A stretch of 64,000 nucleotides of DNA from Marinoscillum sp. 108 (GTDB taxonomy: Bacteria; Bacteroidota; Bacteroidia; Cytophagales; Cyclobacteriaceae). The stretch is taken from positions 62,001 through 126,000 of the forward strand of contig NZ_LR734808.1 in assembly GCF_902506655.1 (NCBI RefSeq), written 5' to 3'. The position numbers were made by a program, and so were the translations under genes. Positions 56,019-64,000 of the stretch are shown here, one piece after another; within the stretch, counting starts at the first letter, position 1; each line of letters starts with the position of its first letter. Below the pieces are notes generated by a model. It worked only from the letters and a program-made list of their open reading frames with translations, did not search any database and was not told the DNA's origin.

Positions 56019-59000
56019 CTATTGCTTAATGATTCTTCTGACTTTGGTTTCACTCGCACCAGAGATTCGGATGAAATAATTTCCTGCACTCAGACCATTC
56101 AGGTTAATTTGAAACTCATCGTGGTTACCGGAAATTTTGAGGTCTCTTCTTACCCTACCAGAGATGTCCAGAACCTGAATGCGATCATACCCTTTGGCTT
56201 CTGTTTTGAGGGTGACGATATCCTTTACAGGGTTCGGAAATACTGTAAGGTCCGAATTTATCACCAGGTCAGCAGGTGTGGAGGCTACCCTGGCTCCTGA
56301 ACCACTGCAATTTCCCACAACAAAGCTGTGTCTGTTGGTCGAGGAATTTCTTTCTCCTCCTTCCGGCACACTATAGGTGTAGTAGAAGTAGATGGTTTGA
56401 CCGTTCGCTGCATTGATGGTGTACGGACTATTGGGCGACACCCCATATCCGGGATACGTGCCATTGGGATCTGTACCATAGTACAGGATGGTGGTAGGAG
56501 TGCCCGTGCCCGCAGGTCCCGGGATGAAGGTGAGGGATGGGTTAGAAGCATCCTCTGAGATGTCTACCGTATAGTCTCCGTTTGGTCCGGATTGAGTACA
56601 GCCTGATGGGGTGGAGGTTTCTTTCACGGCTTCCACGTAATTCAGGTTGAGGCCTGCGGCATCAAACACTACCCTTAGGCTATGGTTCCCAGGGCTTATG
56701 GCTATCCCCGGTACTGTAACGGTGGTATAGCTTTGCCAGCTCCCCGTATTAGGCACGGCGATGGTTCCTGTTACGTTGATTCCATCCACTTCTATGTGTA
56801 GACGACCAGCACCACTTGGTGAGGCTACCCGCACGCTTAATTCGTAGCTGGCTACAGTGGAGGTAACGTCGTACTCCAGCCATTCTCCGGCATCTACCCA
56901 GCCGATGTTGAACCCACCACCTGTATCTCCGGTGGCTTCTATATCCACATCATCCGTGCGGTATCCGCCTCCGGTATTGCCTGCGGAGGTATCATGATAG
57001 CCCACACCTTCGCCTCCTTCTTTATAGTCCTCTGACTGCACGATGCCTGGTAGTGGAGCATAGGTTACCGGGTTTCCGGTGGTCAATGATACATTGCTCA
57101 TGGTGGCAGCGCAGAGCGTGCCATCGTTGTGGGAGGTGGTGATCAACCCTGCATAGACCGAAGATCCCATGGAAATAGTGGCTGTTCCCACGGTTGTCCA
57201 GATAGAGCCATTGGCTGAAACCGAGCTTGTGAAGGTGTCTCCGGCACGTTCCAGTTTTACCCAATAAGGTGCGTTGGCAGTAGGGCCGCCGGTGTGGCTA
57301 CTGGAGCCTCCAGTGGCTGTACGCCGCTGAAAGGCACTGGTGCCCGTTGGTGTGATGGCAGTGAGTGCGTGCTTCGAGTTGCCGGCAAGAGATTCCCGGA
57401 TCATTACGCCCGCTTTGGCCCATACATCTGTATTGGTCATGGAATTGACCTGCGCAGTGATTGCGCCATCTCCTGTGAGCGACTGATACACATAGTGAAA
57501 CTCATCTGTGGTTCCCCAGATATCACTACCTGATCCATTTACTGTAAAAGTGCCCGATGAATAGGAAGCCGATCCTGTAGCGGCCACCGCTCCAATGTCC
57601 TGTGATTGCCAGGGAGAAGGCAGGCCTCCGGCACGGTTTGTTACTGTAATGTTAGAGGAGGCTGTGTATCCTCCGTCTGCAGTGGTCACGGTGATCGTTG
57701 CATTGCCAGCACTTTGGGCAGTCACCAAGCCACTTGAGTTGACAGTAGCTACGGCGGCATTGTTGGTAGACCAGCTCACACCAGGATTTGTCGCTCCACT
57801 TGGTGTGACGGTTGCAGTTAATTGTTGCGTTTCTCCTGGTTCCAGGCTTGCGGTGCCAGGTGATACCGAAACTCCTGTTACTGGTACATTGGATCCATTG
57901 CCATCTGTCCAATAGATGTCGTCAATGGCAAATTGAAAAGTGGAGGCTGGCAGGCTTCCGTCCAGGCTGGTAATGGCAAATAGGTATCCAAGGTTTTGGA
58001 AAGCTACCAACCCTGTGAAGTCTTCCAGAGGGATTTCCACCTGACCCCATTCACCGTTTCTTACCAGTCCATACTGATTAACTCCCGCAGGGAAGTTGAT
58101 GTATTGCTCGTTGGTGTAGTTGTCGGTGATCCCTATTCTGAAGGAGACATTGGCAGGAATTTTAATTCTAAATTTCATAGAACCATTTTCCACAAAGCCG
58201 GACATGTTTTTTCCGTAAAGGGAGGTCACTCCGCCGCCAAACCAGCTGTTCGCGGTGGTGGTTTCCCATGCGATGACATTGGAACCTTCATAGGCAGGAG
58301 TGGTTCCCTCCTGTACAGTACCTCCCCAGGCATAGATGGCAGCGTCGCTTCCAAATACCAATTCATTGTTAGTGGGCGTGTCGTCTGTATAGACTCCAAA
58401 AGTGCCTGCTTCCGGAGAAAGTGCTCCATAGTCAAAGGCTACCTCCCCATGTCCGTTCCATTCTGATACCCGCACATAGTCAATGTACATCTTGGCTGGA
58501 ATGGGGGCAGTCACAGCACCACTGTTGGCCGCATCCGTGAAGTTGCCACCCACGGCGAGGTTGAGCAACATGAAGAATGGTCGGGTAAATGCAGCGGTCA
58601 CCCCATCAGGATCCAGGGGGAGTGGGTTGGTGTACAGGTCGTACTCCGTGCCATTGTCTTCTACCGCAAAACGCATTTGAGTGGGCTCCCAGTATAGGCG
58701 ATAAGTTACGAATCGGTTGCTGAGTGCGTTGGCCGGTACATATGGCTGGTTGTAGTCTACGTCGTAGGCAATACTTCCATACCCACCGTCTTCGGTTTGG
58801 AAAATGGCATTGGCTCCCACAAAATTATTGGAAGAGACACCCGGATATCCCTGGCGGGTACGTTCTTCGGCTTTGTGTCCCATTTCCATCATGTCTATTT
58901 CTCCTTTTGCGGGCCAGGCCTGGTTCACAGTGCCTAGCAGCCAGGCTGCGGGCCAAAGTCCTGTTTCCAGGTTTGGCACACGCATTCGTACCTCTATGAG

Positions 59001-59357
59001 TCCGTAGTGGATGGAGAGTTTGCCTTCAGTGTCCACTTTTCCTGAGGTGAACGATTGGGATCCCATGCTTTCGTTTCTCGCTTCCAGCACCAGGGCGTTA
59101 TTGCCAGACTCTCCAGGGATGGCCTCTATGGATACATTGTTGCCGTGGTAATATTCCAGTTCGGCATTTCCCCAGCCGCAGAGGCCCGGGCATCCATCAC
59201 CGACATTGGGTGTCCATATGTCGGTATTGAAAGTGTCAAAATTGTCCTCCCACAGGACATTGCCTACCTGGGCTTTCGCCAGAAGGAGGCCTGATAAAAG
59301 GAGTATCAGAACCAGTAGGGGTCTGATGTATTGGTTGGATATTGTGATTGGTGTCAT
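56019..59357 (-). CDS. Multidomain secreted GH16 glycoside hydrolase (laminarinase-like) with T9SS sorting domain
   Basis: A 1112-residue exported enzyme. Signal peptide (YIRPLLVLILLLSGLLLAKA); GH16 catalytic domain (about 35-305) with the E-x-D-x-x-E motif GEIDMMEMG, nucleophile Glu153 and acid/base Glu158; a beta-sandwich binding domain (about 310-490); BIG2 domain (about 492-570; GETQQLTATVTPSG); a DUF1349-like sandwich (about 580-765); a CBM6-type carbohydrate-binding domain (about 770-895; GWVDAGEWLEYDV); a further sandwich (about 905-1015); and a C-terminal T9SS type A sorting domain (about 1035-1112; VFPNPVKD, LSAGNYFIRISG). It should cleave beta-1,3-glucans such as laminarin. No SusC/SusD pair lies nearby. 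Confidence 0.92.
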   Translation of the reverse strand: MTPITISNQYIRPLLVLILLLSGLLLAKAQVGNVLWEDNFDTFNTDIWTPNVGDGCPGLCGWGNAELEYYHGNNVSIEAIPGESGNNALVLEARNESMGSQSFTSGKVDTEGKLSIHYGLIEVRMRVPNLETGLWPAAWLLGTVNQAWPAKGEIDMMEMGHKAEERTRQGYPGVSSNNFVGANAIFQTEDGGYGSIAYDVDYNQPYVPANALSNRFVTYRLYWEPTQMRFAVEDNGTEYDLYTNPLPLDPDGVTAAFTRPFFMLLNLAVGGNFTDAANSGAVTAPIPAKMYIDYVRVSEWNGHGEVAFDYGALSPEAGTFGVYTDDTPTNNELVFGSDAAIYAWGGTVQEGTTPAYEGSNVIAWETTTANSWFGGGVTSLYGKNMSGFVENGSMKFRIKIPANVSFRIGITDNYTNEQYINFPAGVNQYGLVRNGEWGQVEIPLEDFTGLVAFQNLGYLFAITSLDGSLPASTFQFAIDDIYWTDGNGSNVPVTGVSVSPGTASLEPGETQQLTATVTPSGATNPGVSWSTNNAAVATVNSSGLVTAQSAGNATITVTTADGGYTASSNITVTNRAGGLPSPWQSQDIGAVAATGSASYSSGTFTVNGSGSDIWGTTDEFHYVYQSLTGDGAITAQVNSMTNTDVWAKAGVMIRESLAGNSKHALTAITPTGTSAFQRRTATGGSSSHTGGPTANAPYWVKLERAGDTFTSSVSANGSIWTTVGTATISMGSSVYAGLITTSHNDGTLCAATMSNVSLTTGNPVTYAPLPGIVQSEDYKEGGEGVGYHDTSAGNTGGGYRTDDVDIEATGDTGGGFNIGWVDAGEWLEYDVTSTVASYELSVRVASPSGAGRLHIEVDGINVTGTIAVPNTGSWQSYTTVTVPGIAISPGNHSLRVVFDAAGLNLNYVEAVKETSTPSGCTQSGPNGDYTVDISEDASNPSLTFIPGPAGTGTPTTILYYGTDPNGTYPGYGVSPNSPYTINAANGQTIYFYYTYSVPEGGERNSSTNRHSFVVGNCSGSGARVASTPADLVINSDLTVFPNPVKDIVTLKTEAKGYDRIQVLDISGRVRRDLKISGNHDEFQINLNGLSAGNYFIRISGASETKVRRIIKQ

Positions 59358-59783
59358 AGGTAATAGGTTATTTGTATCGTTTGTGAATTGATTATGGCGG
59401 TTAATTCACTGGAACACCTTATGGTGGAGTGCTTTGTGAGTGGTGTGGTGAGTGATTGTTTGTGTGCATAGGTTGTGATTGGTTTTATGATAATAATAAA
59501 ATATGAGTGTGTTTGGTGATTAATTGATCACTTAAAGGTGTGTAGATAAGAGAGAAATTGAAAAAATCGCAACTCATCAATATTACATCACCTGTAAAAT
59601 AAAATTTGCAGGGATTGATTGGGTTGATGAGGGGAGATGTGCGCTGAGAGTAGATGAGGCCTGTTTGACTACATCAATACTACATCAATAAGAAAGGTGT
59701 ATTTCACTAAAAATTCACCACCAGATCAGCACAGTGAAGCGTGATTTCGTTCGAGATGGAGGGGCGCGATTGATTTTCAGACA
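59358..59783. other. AT-rich upstream region of the GH16 gene
   Basis: About 430 bases with no protein-like frame. TACATCA occurs three times: 59584-59590 and, as the direct repeat TACATCAATA, at 59670-59679 and 59681-59690. It probably carries the promoter and regulator sites of the GH16 gene; I see no clear TAnnTTTG element. Confidence 0.5.
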
Positions 59784-59817
59784 TAAAAAAACCACTTCGA
59801 ATCATTCGAAGTGGTTT
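59784..59817 (-). terminator. Intrinsic terminator of the YceI gene
   Basis: AAACCACTTCGAA (59789-59801) pairs with TTCGAAGTGGTTT (59805-59817); on the minus strand a T-run follows. It lies 24 bases after the YceI stop. Confidence 0.88.
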
Positions 59818-59841
59818 GGATTATAACCAGACTTGTACTTT

Positions 59842-60366
59842 TTATGCTTTGGTCACCTGGATGTTCAGGTGGAGCTTCACATCATCACCTACTACCACAC
59901 CTCCCGCTTCGGTTACCATACTCCAGGTAAGTCCGAAATCTTTACGGTTGATTTTGCCATTGATCTCAAATCCGGCCTTGGTCTGACCGTAGCCGTCTAC
60001 CATGGTGCCGCCCAATTCCACATCCAATTCCACTTCTTTGGTGGTTTCTTTGATGGTAAGTGGACCTACCAGCTTGTAGTTGTCACCTACTTTAGAGAGC
60101 ACTCCCTCAAAGGTCAGTTTTGGATGCTGCTCCGCATTAAAAAAGTCTGCACTCTTAAGGTGCGCATCTCTGTCTGCTACGTTGGTATCTACACTCTTGG
60201 CATCCAGTGTAAAAGCTGCTTTTGCGCCATCAAAATCCTCCGAGTCACTCGTGAGCGAGCCTTCAAAACTTTTGAAGGTACCAGTCACGGTGGAGATCAC
60301 CAGGTGTTTCACTTTGAATTGCACTTCGCTATGCGTAGGGTCGATGTTCCAGTTTTGTGTTGCCAT
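59842..60366 (-). CDS. YceI family protein
   Basis: A 174-residue lipocalin-like protein that in other members binds isoprenoid lipids. Family blocks are NIDPTHSEVQFKVKHLVIST, TGTFKSFEGSLTSDSED and AFTLDAKSVDTNVADRDAHL, with KSADFFNAEQHPKLTFEG and FEINGKINRKDFGLTWS. No signal peptide is seen, so this is the cytoplasmic form. A 6-bp inverted repeat lies upstream and a strong terminator downstream. Confidence 0.93.
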   Translation of the reverse strand: MATQNWNIDPTHSEVQFKVKHLVISTVTGTFKSFEGSLTSDSEDFDGAKAAFTLDAKSVDTNVADRDAHLKSADFFNAEQHPKLTFEGVLSKVGDNYKLVGPLTIKETTKEVELDVELGGTMVDGYGQTKAGFEINGKINRKDFGLTWSMVTEAGGVVVGDDVKLHLNIQVTKA

Positions 60367-60389
60367 GTTTTTATAGAAATTTAATATAT

Positions 60390-60403
60390 GTTAATACATT
60401 AAC
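60390..60403. promoter_or_regulatory. Inverted repeat upstream of yceI (operator candidate)
   Basis: GTTAAT-AC-ATTAAC, a perfect 6-bp inverted repeat with a 2-base spacer, lies 24 bases before the YceI start in an AT-rich promoter region; a TAAATTTC element lies between it and the gene. Confidence 0.4.
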
Positions 60404-60463
60404 TGTATATACATATAAAGGTTTCAAATCGATCAACTTTTTATTTTCTCGCTTAGGAAAGCG

Positions 60464-60697
60464 TCACTTTTTTCTAATGGAGCGGAGGTAGAGTTCTTCC
60501 ACTTTGGTTCTGGCCCAGGGCGTTTTTCGGAGAAAGGTCAGGCTGGATTTAATGGACGGATTGTCGGTGAAGCATTTGATCCTGATTCGGCTACCCAGAC
60601 CTTCCCATCCATACCTGGCTTCCAGATGCTCCAGGATTGTCACCAGCTTGATGCCGTGCAGGGGATTGTTGGGTTGGTTTTCTTTGGGCTGCTCCAT
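60464..60697 (-). CDS. VF530-like DNA-binding protein (DUF2132)
   Basis: A 77-residue basic protein of the DUF2132/VF530 family. Family blocks are NPLHGIKLVTILEHLEARYG, WEGLGSRIRIKCFTDNPSIK and SSLTFLRKTPWARTKVEELY. Family members bind double-stranded DNA by structural resemblance; the role is unknown. It lies 43 bases after the uracil-DNA-glycosylase-like gene on the same strand. Confidence 0.88.
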   Translation of the reverse strand: MEQPKENQPNNPLHGIKLVTILEHLEARYGWEGLGSRIRIKCFTDNPSIKSSLTFLRKTPWARTKVEELYLRSIRKK

Positions 60698-60740
60698 GGT
60701 GTAAAAGTAGGGTTAAAAACCCTCAGCCCGGAAGCTATTA

Positions 60741-61310
60741 TCAAATGATTTCCCTGATCGTTTTTCTGAGGGCAGGGACTACTTCCTGTTCGAACCAGGG
60801 ATTTCGAGCCTTCCAGATGTTGTTTCTTGGAGAGGGGTGAGGCAGTACGAAATGAGCGGGCAGGTATTGCCGATAGTTTTTTACGGTTTCGGTGAGTGTG
60901 GGCCTAAGCTGGCCACCAAGGTAGTAGGCCTGAGCATACTGGCCGATCAGGAGTGTTAGTTTCACCTCTTTCATTTGATTAAGAAGAGGGTGGTGCCATT
61001 GAGGGGCACATTCTGGTCTGGGCGGTAGATCTCCGGATTTTCCTTTTCCTGGATAGCAAAAGCCCATAGGGATCAAAGCGACTATTTCAGGATTGTAAAA
61101 GGTGGGTTTGTCCATTTGCAACCATGCCCGAAGGTTTTCTCCGCTTTTATCATCCCAGGGAATACCGGTTCGATTGACCACACTCCCGGGCGCCTGGCCG
61201 ATGATGACTATTTTGCTATGGACACTGGCGGAGAAGACAGGGTTGGGGGGATGCGGCAGGTGGCTTTGGCAAATCGTGCATTTTCGAATGTCACTCAAGA
61301 GTGTTTTCAT
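60741..61310 (-). CDS. Uracil-DNA glycosylase-family protein
   Basis: A 189-residue protein of the UDG superfamily. The glycosidic motif reads IIGQAPGSVVNRTGIPWDDK and the late motif HFVLPHPSPRNNIWKARNPW. There is CTIC near the N-terminus and further Cys in MGFCYPGKG and RPECAP, perhaps an iron-sulfur site as in family 4 enzymes, though the spacing is not the usual one. It should remove uracil or a related base from DNA. It precedes the VF530-like gene in the same direction. Confidence 0.82.
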   Translation of the reverse strand: MKTLLSDIRKCTICQSHLPHPPNPVFSASVHSKIVIIGQAPGSVVNRTGIPWDDKSGENLRAWLQMDKPTFYNPEIVALIPMGFCYPGKGKSGDLPPRPECAPQWHHPLLNQMKEVKLTLLIGQYAQAYYLGGQLRPTLTETVKNYRQYLPAHFVLPHPSPRNNIWKARNPWFEQEVVPALRKTIREII

Positions 61311-61402
61311 GGACCTTTGGGGTTGTAGCTAAAAAGGTAATGAAATCAACCGCAATATTCAATCCGCAGCTTACCGGTGAATAACCACTGTTGGCCGATT
61401 GG

Positions 61403-61436
61403 CCCTTGTCAGCAAGGGTCAAGAGCATCACATTTG
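61403..61436 (+). promoter_or_regulatory. Promoter with overlapping inverted repeat before the LiaF-like operon
   Basis: CACATTTG (61429-61436) is a near-consensus -7 element (TAnnTTTG), with TTG (61406-61408) 20 bases upstream as -33. CCCTTG-TCAG-CAAGGG (61403-61418) is a perfect 6-bp inverted repeat laid over that -33 position, a good operator candidate. Confidence 0.5.
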
Positions 61437-61459
61437 AAGAAAAATAACAATCTACCATC

Positions 61460-62152
61460 ATGAGAAATCAAGAAAATCGTAATCAAAGGGCCTGGCTGGG
61501 CGTTGCATTTGTCACTTTCGGAGCTTATCTGCTCTTTCGCAACCTGGATCTAATCCCGGAATTTATTCCCCATTATCTGTTTGGATGGGAAATGATCTTT
61601 CTGGTCATTGGCGGCTCCATGATTGTGACCGGTAGGAGAGAAGGGTTGATCTTTTTCTTTATCGGCGGTTTTTTCCTTTTGCCGGAATTCTTCTACTGGC
61701 CGCAATTCAATCTGCGTACCTGGTGGCCTGCTATCCTGATCGCGGTAGGGGTGAGCATTATTTTGCGCAGACGTGATCATGTAAAAAGAGCACCTGGAGA
61801 CCTGACGGACGATTACATAGAAGATACTTCCATCTTTGGGGGGTCAGAGAAGTCCTTCAGTTCGCAAAATTTTAAAGGGGGTAAAATCACCTCTGTTTTT
61901 GGAGGCTCAGAAATCAACTTTTCAGGCGCTAAAATGCACGGCGATGAGATCATTTTGGATATTTTCTGTTTGTTTGGGGGAAATGGCCTGATCGTGCCCA
62001 ATGACTGGACGGTAATCAACGAGAGTTTTGTCATATTTGGAGGATTCGCCGACAAACGACCAAAGGTTTCCTATGAGCCCGGTGCACCCAAGAAGGTATT
62101 GCGGATCAAAGGGTCTGTGATCTTTGGTGGTGCTGAGGTGAAGGGCGTCTGA
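61460..62152 (+). CDS. LiaF-like membrane protein
   Basis: A 230-residue protein. The first 105 residues hold about four membrane spans (WLGVAFVTFGAYLLFRNLDL, FGWEMIFLVIGGSMIVTG, GLIFFFIGGFFLLPEFFYW, WWPAILIAVGVSIILRR). The C-terminal half is a beta-solenoid-like array of FGG turns: IFGGSEKSF, VFGGSEINF, LFGGNGLIVP, IFGGFADKR and IFGGAEVKG, as in the C-terminal LiaF/DUF2154 domain. In Firmicutes LiaF holds its kinase inactive until the envelope is stressed. Here it sits directly upstream of a LytS-type kinase and LytTR regulator. Confidence 0.85.
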   Translation: MRNQENRNQRAWLGVAFVTFGAYLLFRNLDLIPEFIPHYLFGWEMIFLVIGGSMIVTGRREGLIFFFIGGFFLLPEFFYWPQFNLRTWWPAILIAVGVSIILRRRDHVKRAPGDLTDDYIEDTSIFGGSEKSFSSQNFKGGKITSVFGGSEINFSGAKMHGDEIILDIFCLFGGNGLIVPNDWTVINESFVIFGGFADKRPKVSYEPGAPKKVLRIKGSVIFGGAEVKGV

Positions 62153-62204
62153 GTCCCGCTGGAAGTGGGGTCATTAAAAAAAACACAACCAACCGATTGT
62201 CTGA

Positions 62205-63254
62205 ATGAGCCATCCCGTATTAAGAGGTTCTGGTAATAAAGTGTATTTGCTTGTCTGGGTACTGATGGTATTCCTGCATGGCACCGTGCTCTACTTCTAT
62301 TACGGGTGGTCATTGGAGATCTCTGCGGCCGACAGCCTGGTTTACAATTTGCTGTTCGCCTCCATTGCTCCGGGTTTTTGGTACATCGTCACCTTTGCCA
62401 GCCTCAGCAAGGACGATCTGGCCCTCGTGGGTACCCATCTGGCCGGTGCCACCATGGCCATCTTTCTTTGGGCGGCATTATCGGGAGTTGCGCTGCGCTT
62501 CCTTTTCCCGGATCATCAGGAATATATGGCGTTCCTCAAACGGGCCTATATCTGGCGACTGATTATTGGTGTGATGTACTACAGCATTACAGTGCTGGTC
62601 TTTTACCTGATCAAATATTATCAGGATTTGCAGGAGCGCACCCACAGGGAATTGGAACTTCAGAACCTGCTCAAAGACTCGGAACTGAGAATGCTCAAAT
62701 CGCAGATCAATCCCCACTTTATCTTCAACAGCCTGAATTCTGTCAGCGCACTCACCGTTTCCAAACCAGAGGCGGCCAGGGAGATGGTGATCAAGCTGAG
62801 TGATTTTCTGAGATACTCACTCGGGAAGGATAGCGTGCACATGAATACCCTGGCTCAGGAGCTGGACAATGCCACCCTCTATATGGACATAGAGAAGATA
62901 CGTTTTGGCAGCAGGCTCAGGTTTGAAAAGGAAGTGGATGATGCCTGTTTGAAAGTGAATGTGCCCAACCTGATTTTGCAGCCCATTTTCGAAAATGCCA
63001 TTAAGTATGGAGTGCATGAGAGCATCCACGAAGTAACCATCCGACTGAAATGTGTGGGGCATCCGGGCATGTTGGAGATTCACATTGGTAATAACTTTGA
63101 TGAAGAGTCGATGCCTTCAAAAGGAGCGGGTATCGGGCTGGAGAATGTTCGCAGGAGGCTGGGGCTGGTCTATGGTAGAAATGATCTTCTGGAGGTAGAT
63201 CAGCAGGATGGGGAGTTTATGGTAAAGATTAAAATTCCGACAGAAAATGAATAA
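62205..63254 (+). CDS. LytS/YehU-type sensor histidine kinase
   Basis: A 349-residue kinase. Four spans lie in the first 140 residues (VLMVFLHGTVLYFYYG, LLFASIAPGFWYIVTFAS, GATMAIFLWAALSGVALRF, LIIGVMYYSITVLVFYLI), with no large extracellular domain, so sensing is probably within the membrane or through the LiaF-like partner. The His_kinase core reads QINPHFIFNSLNSVSAL (phospho-acceptor His171), then the ATPase domain with LQPIFENAIKYG and GAGIGLENVRRRL. The end overlaps the next gene by 8 bases (ATGAATAA). Confidence 0.95.
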   Translation: MSHPVLRGSGNKVYLLVWVLMVFLHGTVLYFYYGWSLEISAADSLVYNLLFASIAPGFWYIVTFASLSKDDLALVGTHLAGATMAIFLWAALSGVALRFLFPDHQEYMAFLKRAYIWRLIIGVMYYSITVLVFYLIKYYQDLQERTHRELELQNLLKDSELRMLKSQINPHFIFNSLNSVSALTVSKPEAAREMVIKLSDFLRYSLGKDSVHMNTLAQELDNATLYMDIEKIRFGSRLRFEKEVDDACLKVNVPNLILQPIFENAIKYGVHESIHEVTIRLKCVGHPGMLEIHIGNNFDEESMPSKGAGIGLENVRRRLGLVYGRNDLLEVDQQDGEFMVKIKIPTENE

Positions 63255-63999
63255 AATACGTGCATTGATCATTGATGATGAAGAGCTGGCCCGGGAGGTC
63301 ATCAGAACTTATCTGGAAAAAGATGAAACGATTACTCTGATCGGAGAATGTGCCAATGGCTTTGATGGGTTCAAGGAGATCAATGATCAGAAGCCTGATT
63401 TGGTGTTTTTGGATGTGATGATGCCCAAACTCACTGGGTTTGAGATGCTTGAGCTGTTGGATGAGCCTCCTGTAGTGATTTTTAGCACAGCGCACGACGA
63501 GTTTGCCATTCGGGCATTTGAGCAGAATGCCATTGATTACCTGCTGAAGCCCTATTCTTACGATCGGTTTGCAGATGCCCTTACCAAGGCCAAGTCAAAA
63601 CTGGCGATGGAGGTGCCTTCGGCGAAAGGCCTTTCTGAGGTGGTGGTGCAGAACAAGGATCATTCAGGGATTCTTTCGCGGGTGGCCGTGCGCACAGGCA
63701 GTAAAATCCAGATCATCCCTGTGGGCAAGATCAGATACCTGGAGGCCATGGACGACTATGTGAAGCTACACACCGAGCAGGGCGTATTTTTAAAGCAGGA
63801 TACCATGAAGTACTACGATGAGCATCTGCCTGCCGAGGACTTCATTCGGATTCATCGCTCTTACATTGTGCGCATCAAAGAAATAGCCAGGCTGGAGCTG
63901 ATGGGCAAAGACAGTCATGTGGTCTTTTTACATGATAATACACAGCTATCAGTGAGCCGGTCGGGATACGCTCTACTGAAAGAAGCACTGGGGTTTTAG
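63247..63999 (+). CDS. LytTR-type response regulator
   Basis: A 250-residue regulator. The receiver has IDDEELA, the phospho-acceptor Asp56 in LVFLDVMMPKLTG and the Lys in YLLKPYSYDRF. The LytTR DNA-binding domain (about 145-250) has RYLEAMDDYVKLHT and DFIRIHRSYIVRIKEIARLE. It is translated with the kinase (8-base overlap) and is its cognate partner. Its targets cannot be read from this window. Confidence 0.95.
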   Translation: MNKIRALIIDDEELAREVIRTYLEKDETITLIGECANGFDGFKEINDQKPDLVFLDVMMPKLTGFEMLELLDEPPVVIFSTAHDEFAIRAFEQNAIDYLLKPYSYDRFADALTKAKSKLAMEVPSAKGLSEVVVQNKDHSGILSRVAVRTGSKIQIIPVGKIRYLEAMDDYVKLHTEQGVFLKQDTMKYYDEHLPAEDFIRIHRSYIVRIKEIARLELMGKDSHVVFLHDNTQLSVSRSGYALLKEALGF

Positions 64000-64000
64000 G

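Overview
This window is chromosomal DNA from a Bacteroidota bacterium, most likely a marine Cytophagales-type organism. The signs are: promoters of the TAnnTTTG type (for example 2294-2301, 9121-9128, 50068-50075); almost no Shine-Dalgarno sequences; a C-terminal type IX secretion sorting domain on a laminarinase-like enzyme; methionine synthase split into two genes; a lipoprotein TamA homologue (TamL type); LytTR response regulators; and many Bacteroidota-type families such as DUF4369-thioredoxin and DUF1573. The window is gene-dense, with about 60 genes, many short or overlapping junctions and several convergent overlaps. I see no rRNA, tRNA, insertion sequence, prophage or CRISPR array.

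Layout. 1-9050: end of an unknown gene, an M61 peptidase, metG, an AraC regulator with a DUF1398 gene, a broken gene fragment next to an AT-rich orphan gene, then a ppx / small membrane protein / NYN-LOTUS operon. 9121-17120: a methionine block. A SAM-I riboswitch leads metH1, followed by a small four-helix-bundle (S23-type) gene sitting between the two metH halves, then metH2 and metF; an HMG-CoA lyase-like gene and an SLC13-type transporter follow. 17117-20884: dprA, a MerR regulator and a CapA lipoprotein, then an M23 peptidase. 21013-26238: alaS, gatB and a TlpA-like lipoprotein. 26243-27942: pcm, a thioesterase and a small protein resembling the DNA polymerase III psi subunit. 28002-33220: ribE with an orphan LytTR regulator, facing a tamL-hemF-PAP2 operon. 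33235-41289: a TrmH-family methyltransferase, pgi, a Ca/Na antiporter, a phosphohexose mutase, trpS and a DUF1573 protein. 41341-49085: an M1 peptidase, an unannotated 46-residue membrane peptide, gyrB, a secreted LRR protein, a CoA-binding protein and a MORN-repeat/barrel fusion. 49106-55910: divergent tryptophan dioxygenase and glutaryl-CoA dehydrogenase, then a pair of secreted amidohydrolases. 56019-61310: a large secreted GH16 enzyme, YceI, a VF530-type protein and a uracil-DNA-glycosylase-like protein. 61460-63999: a LiaF-like membrane protein with a LytS-type kinase and a LytTR regulator.

Working together. metH1, metH2 and metF remethylate homocysteine using methyl-THF, and the riboswitch should shut them down when SAM is plentiful. 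TDO and glutaryl-CoA dehydrogenase both fit tryptophan catabolism. The last three genes form a self-contained envelope-sensing operon that resembles LiaFSR but is built from LytS/LytTR parts.

The most interesting items are the psi-like protein at 26243-26770, the S23 element between the metH halves, the riboswitch with an 8-nt switch complement, the LiaF-LytS-LytTR operon, the amidohydrolase pair with two dead metal sites, and the 46-residue membrane peptide at 43302-43442.
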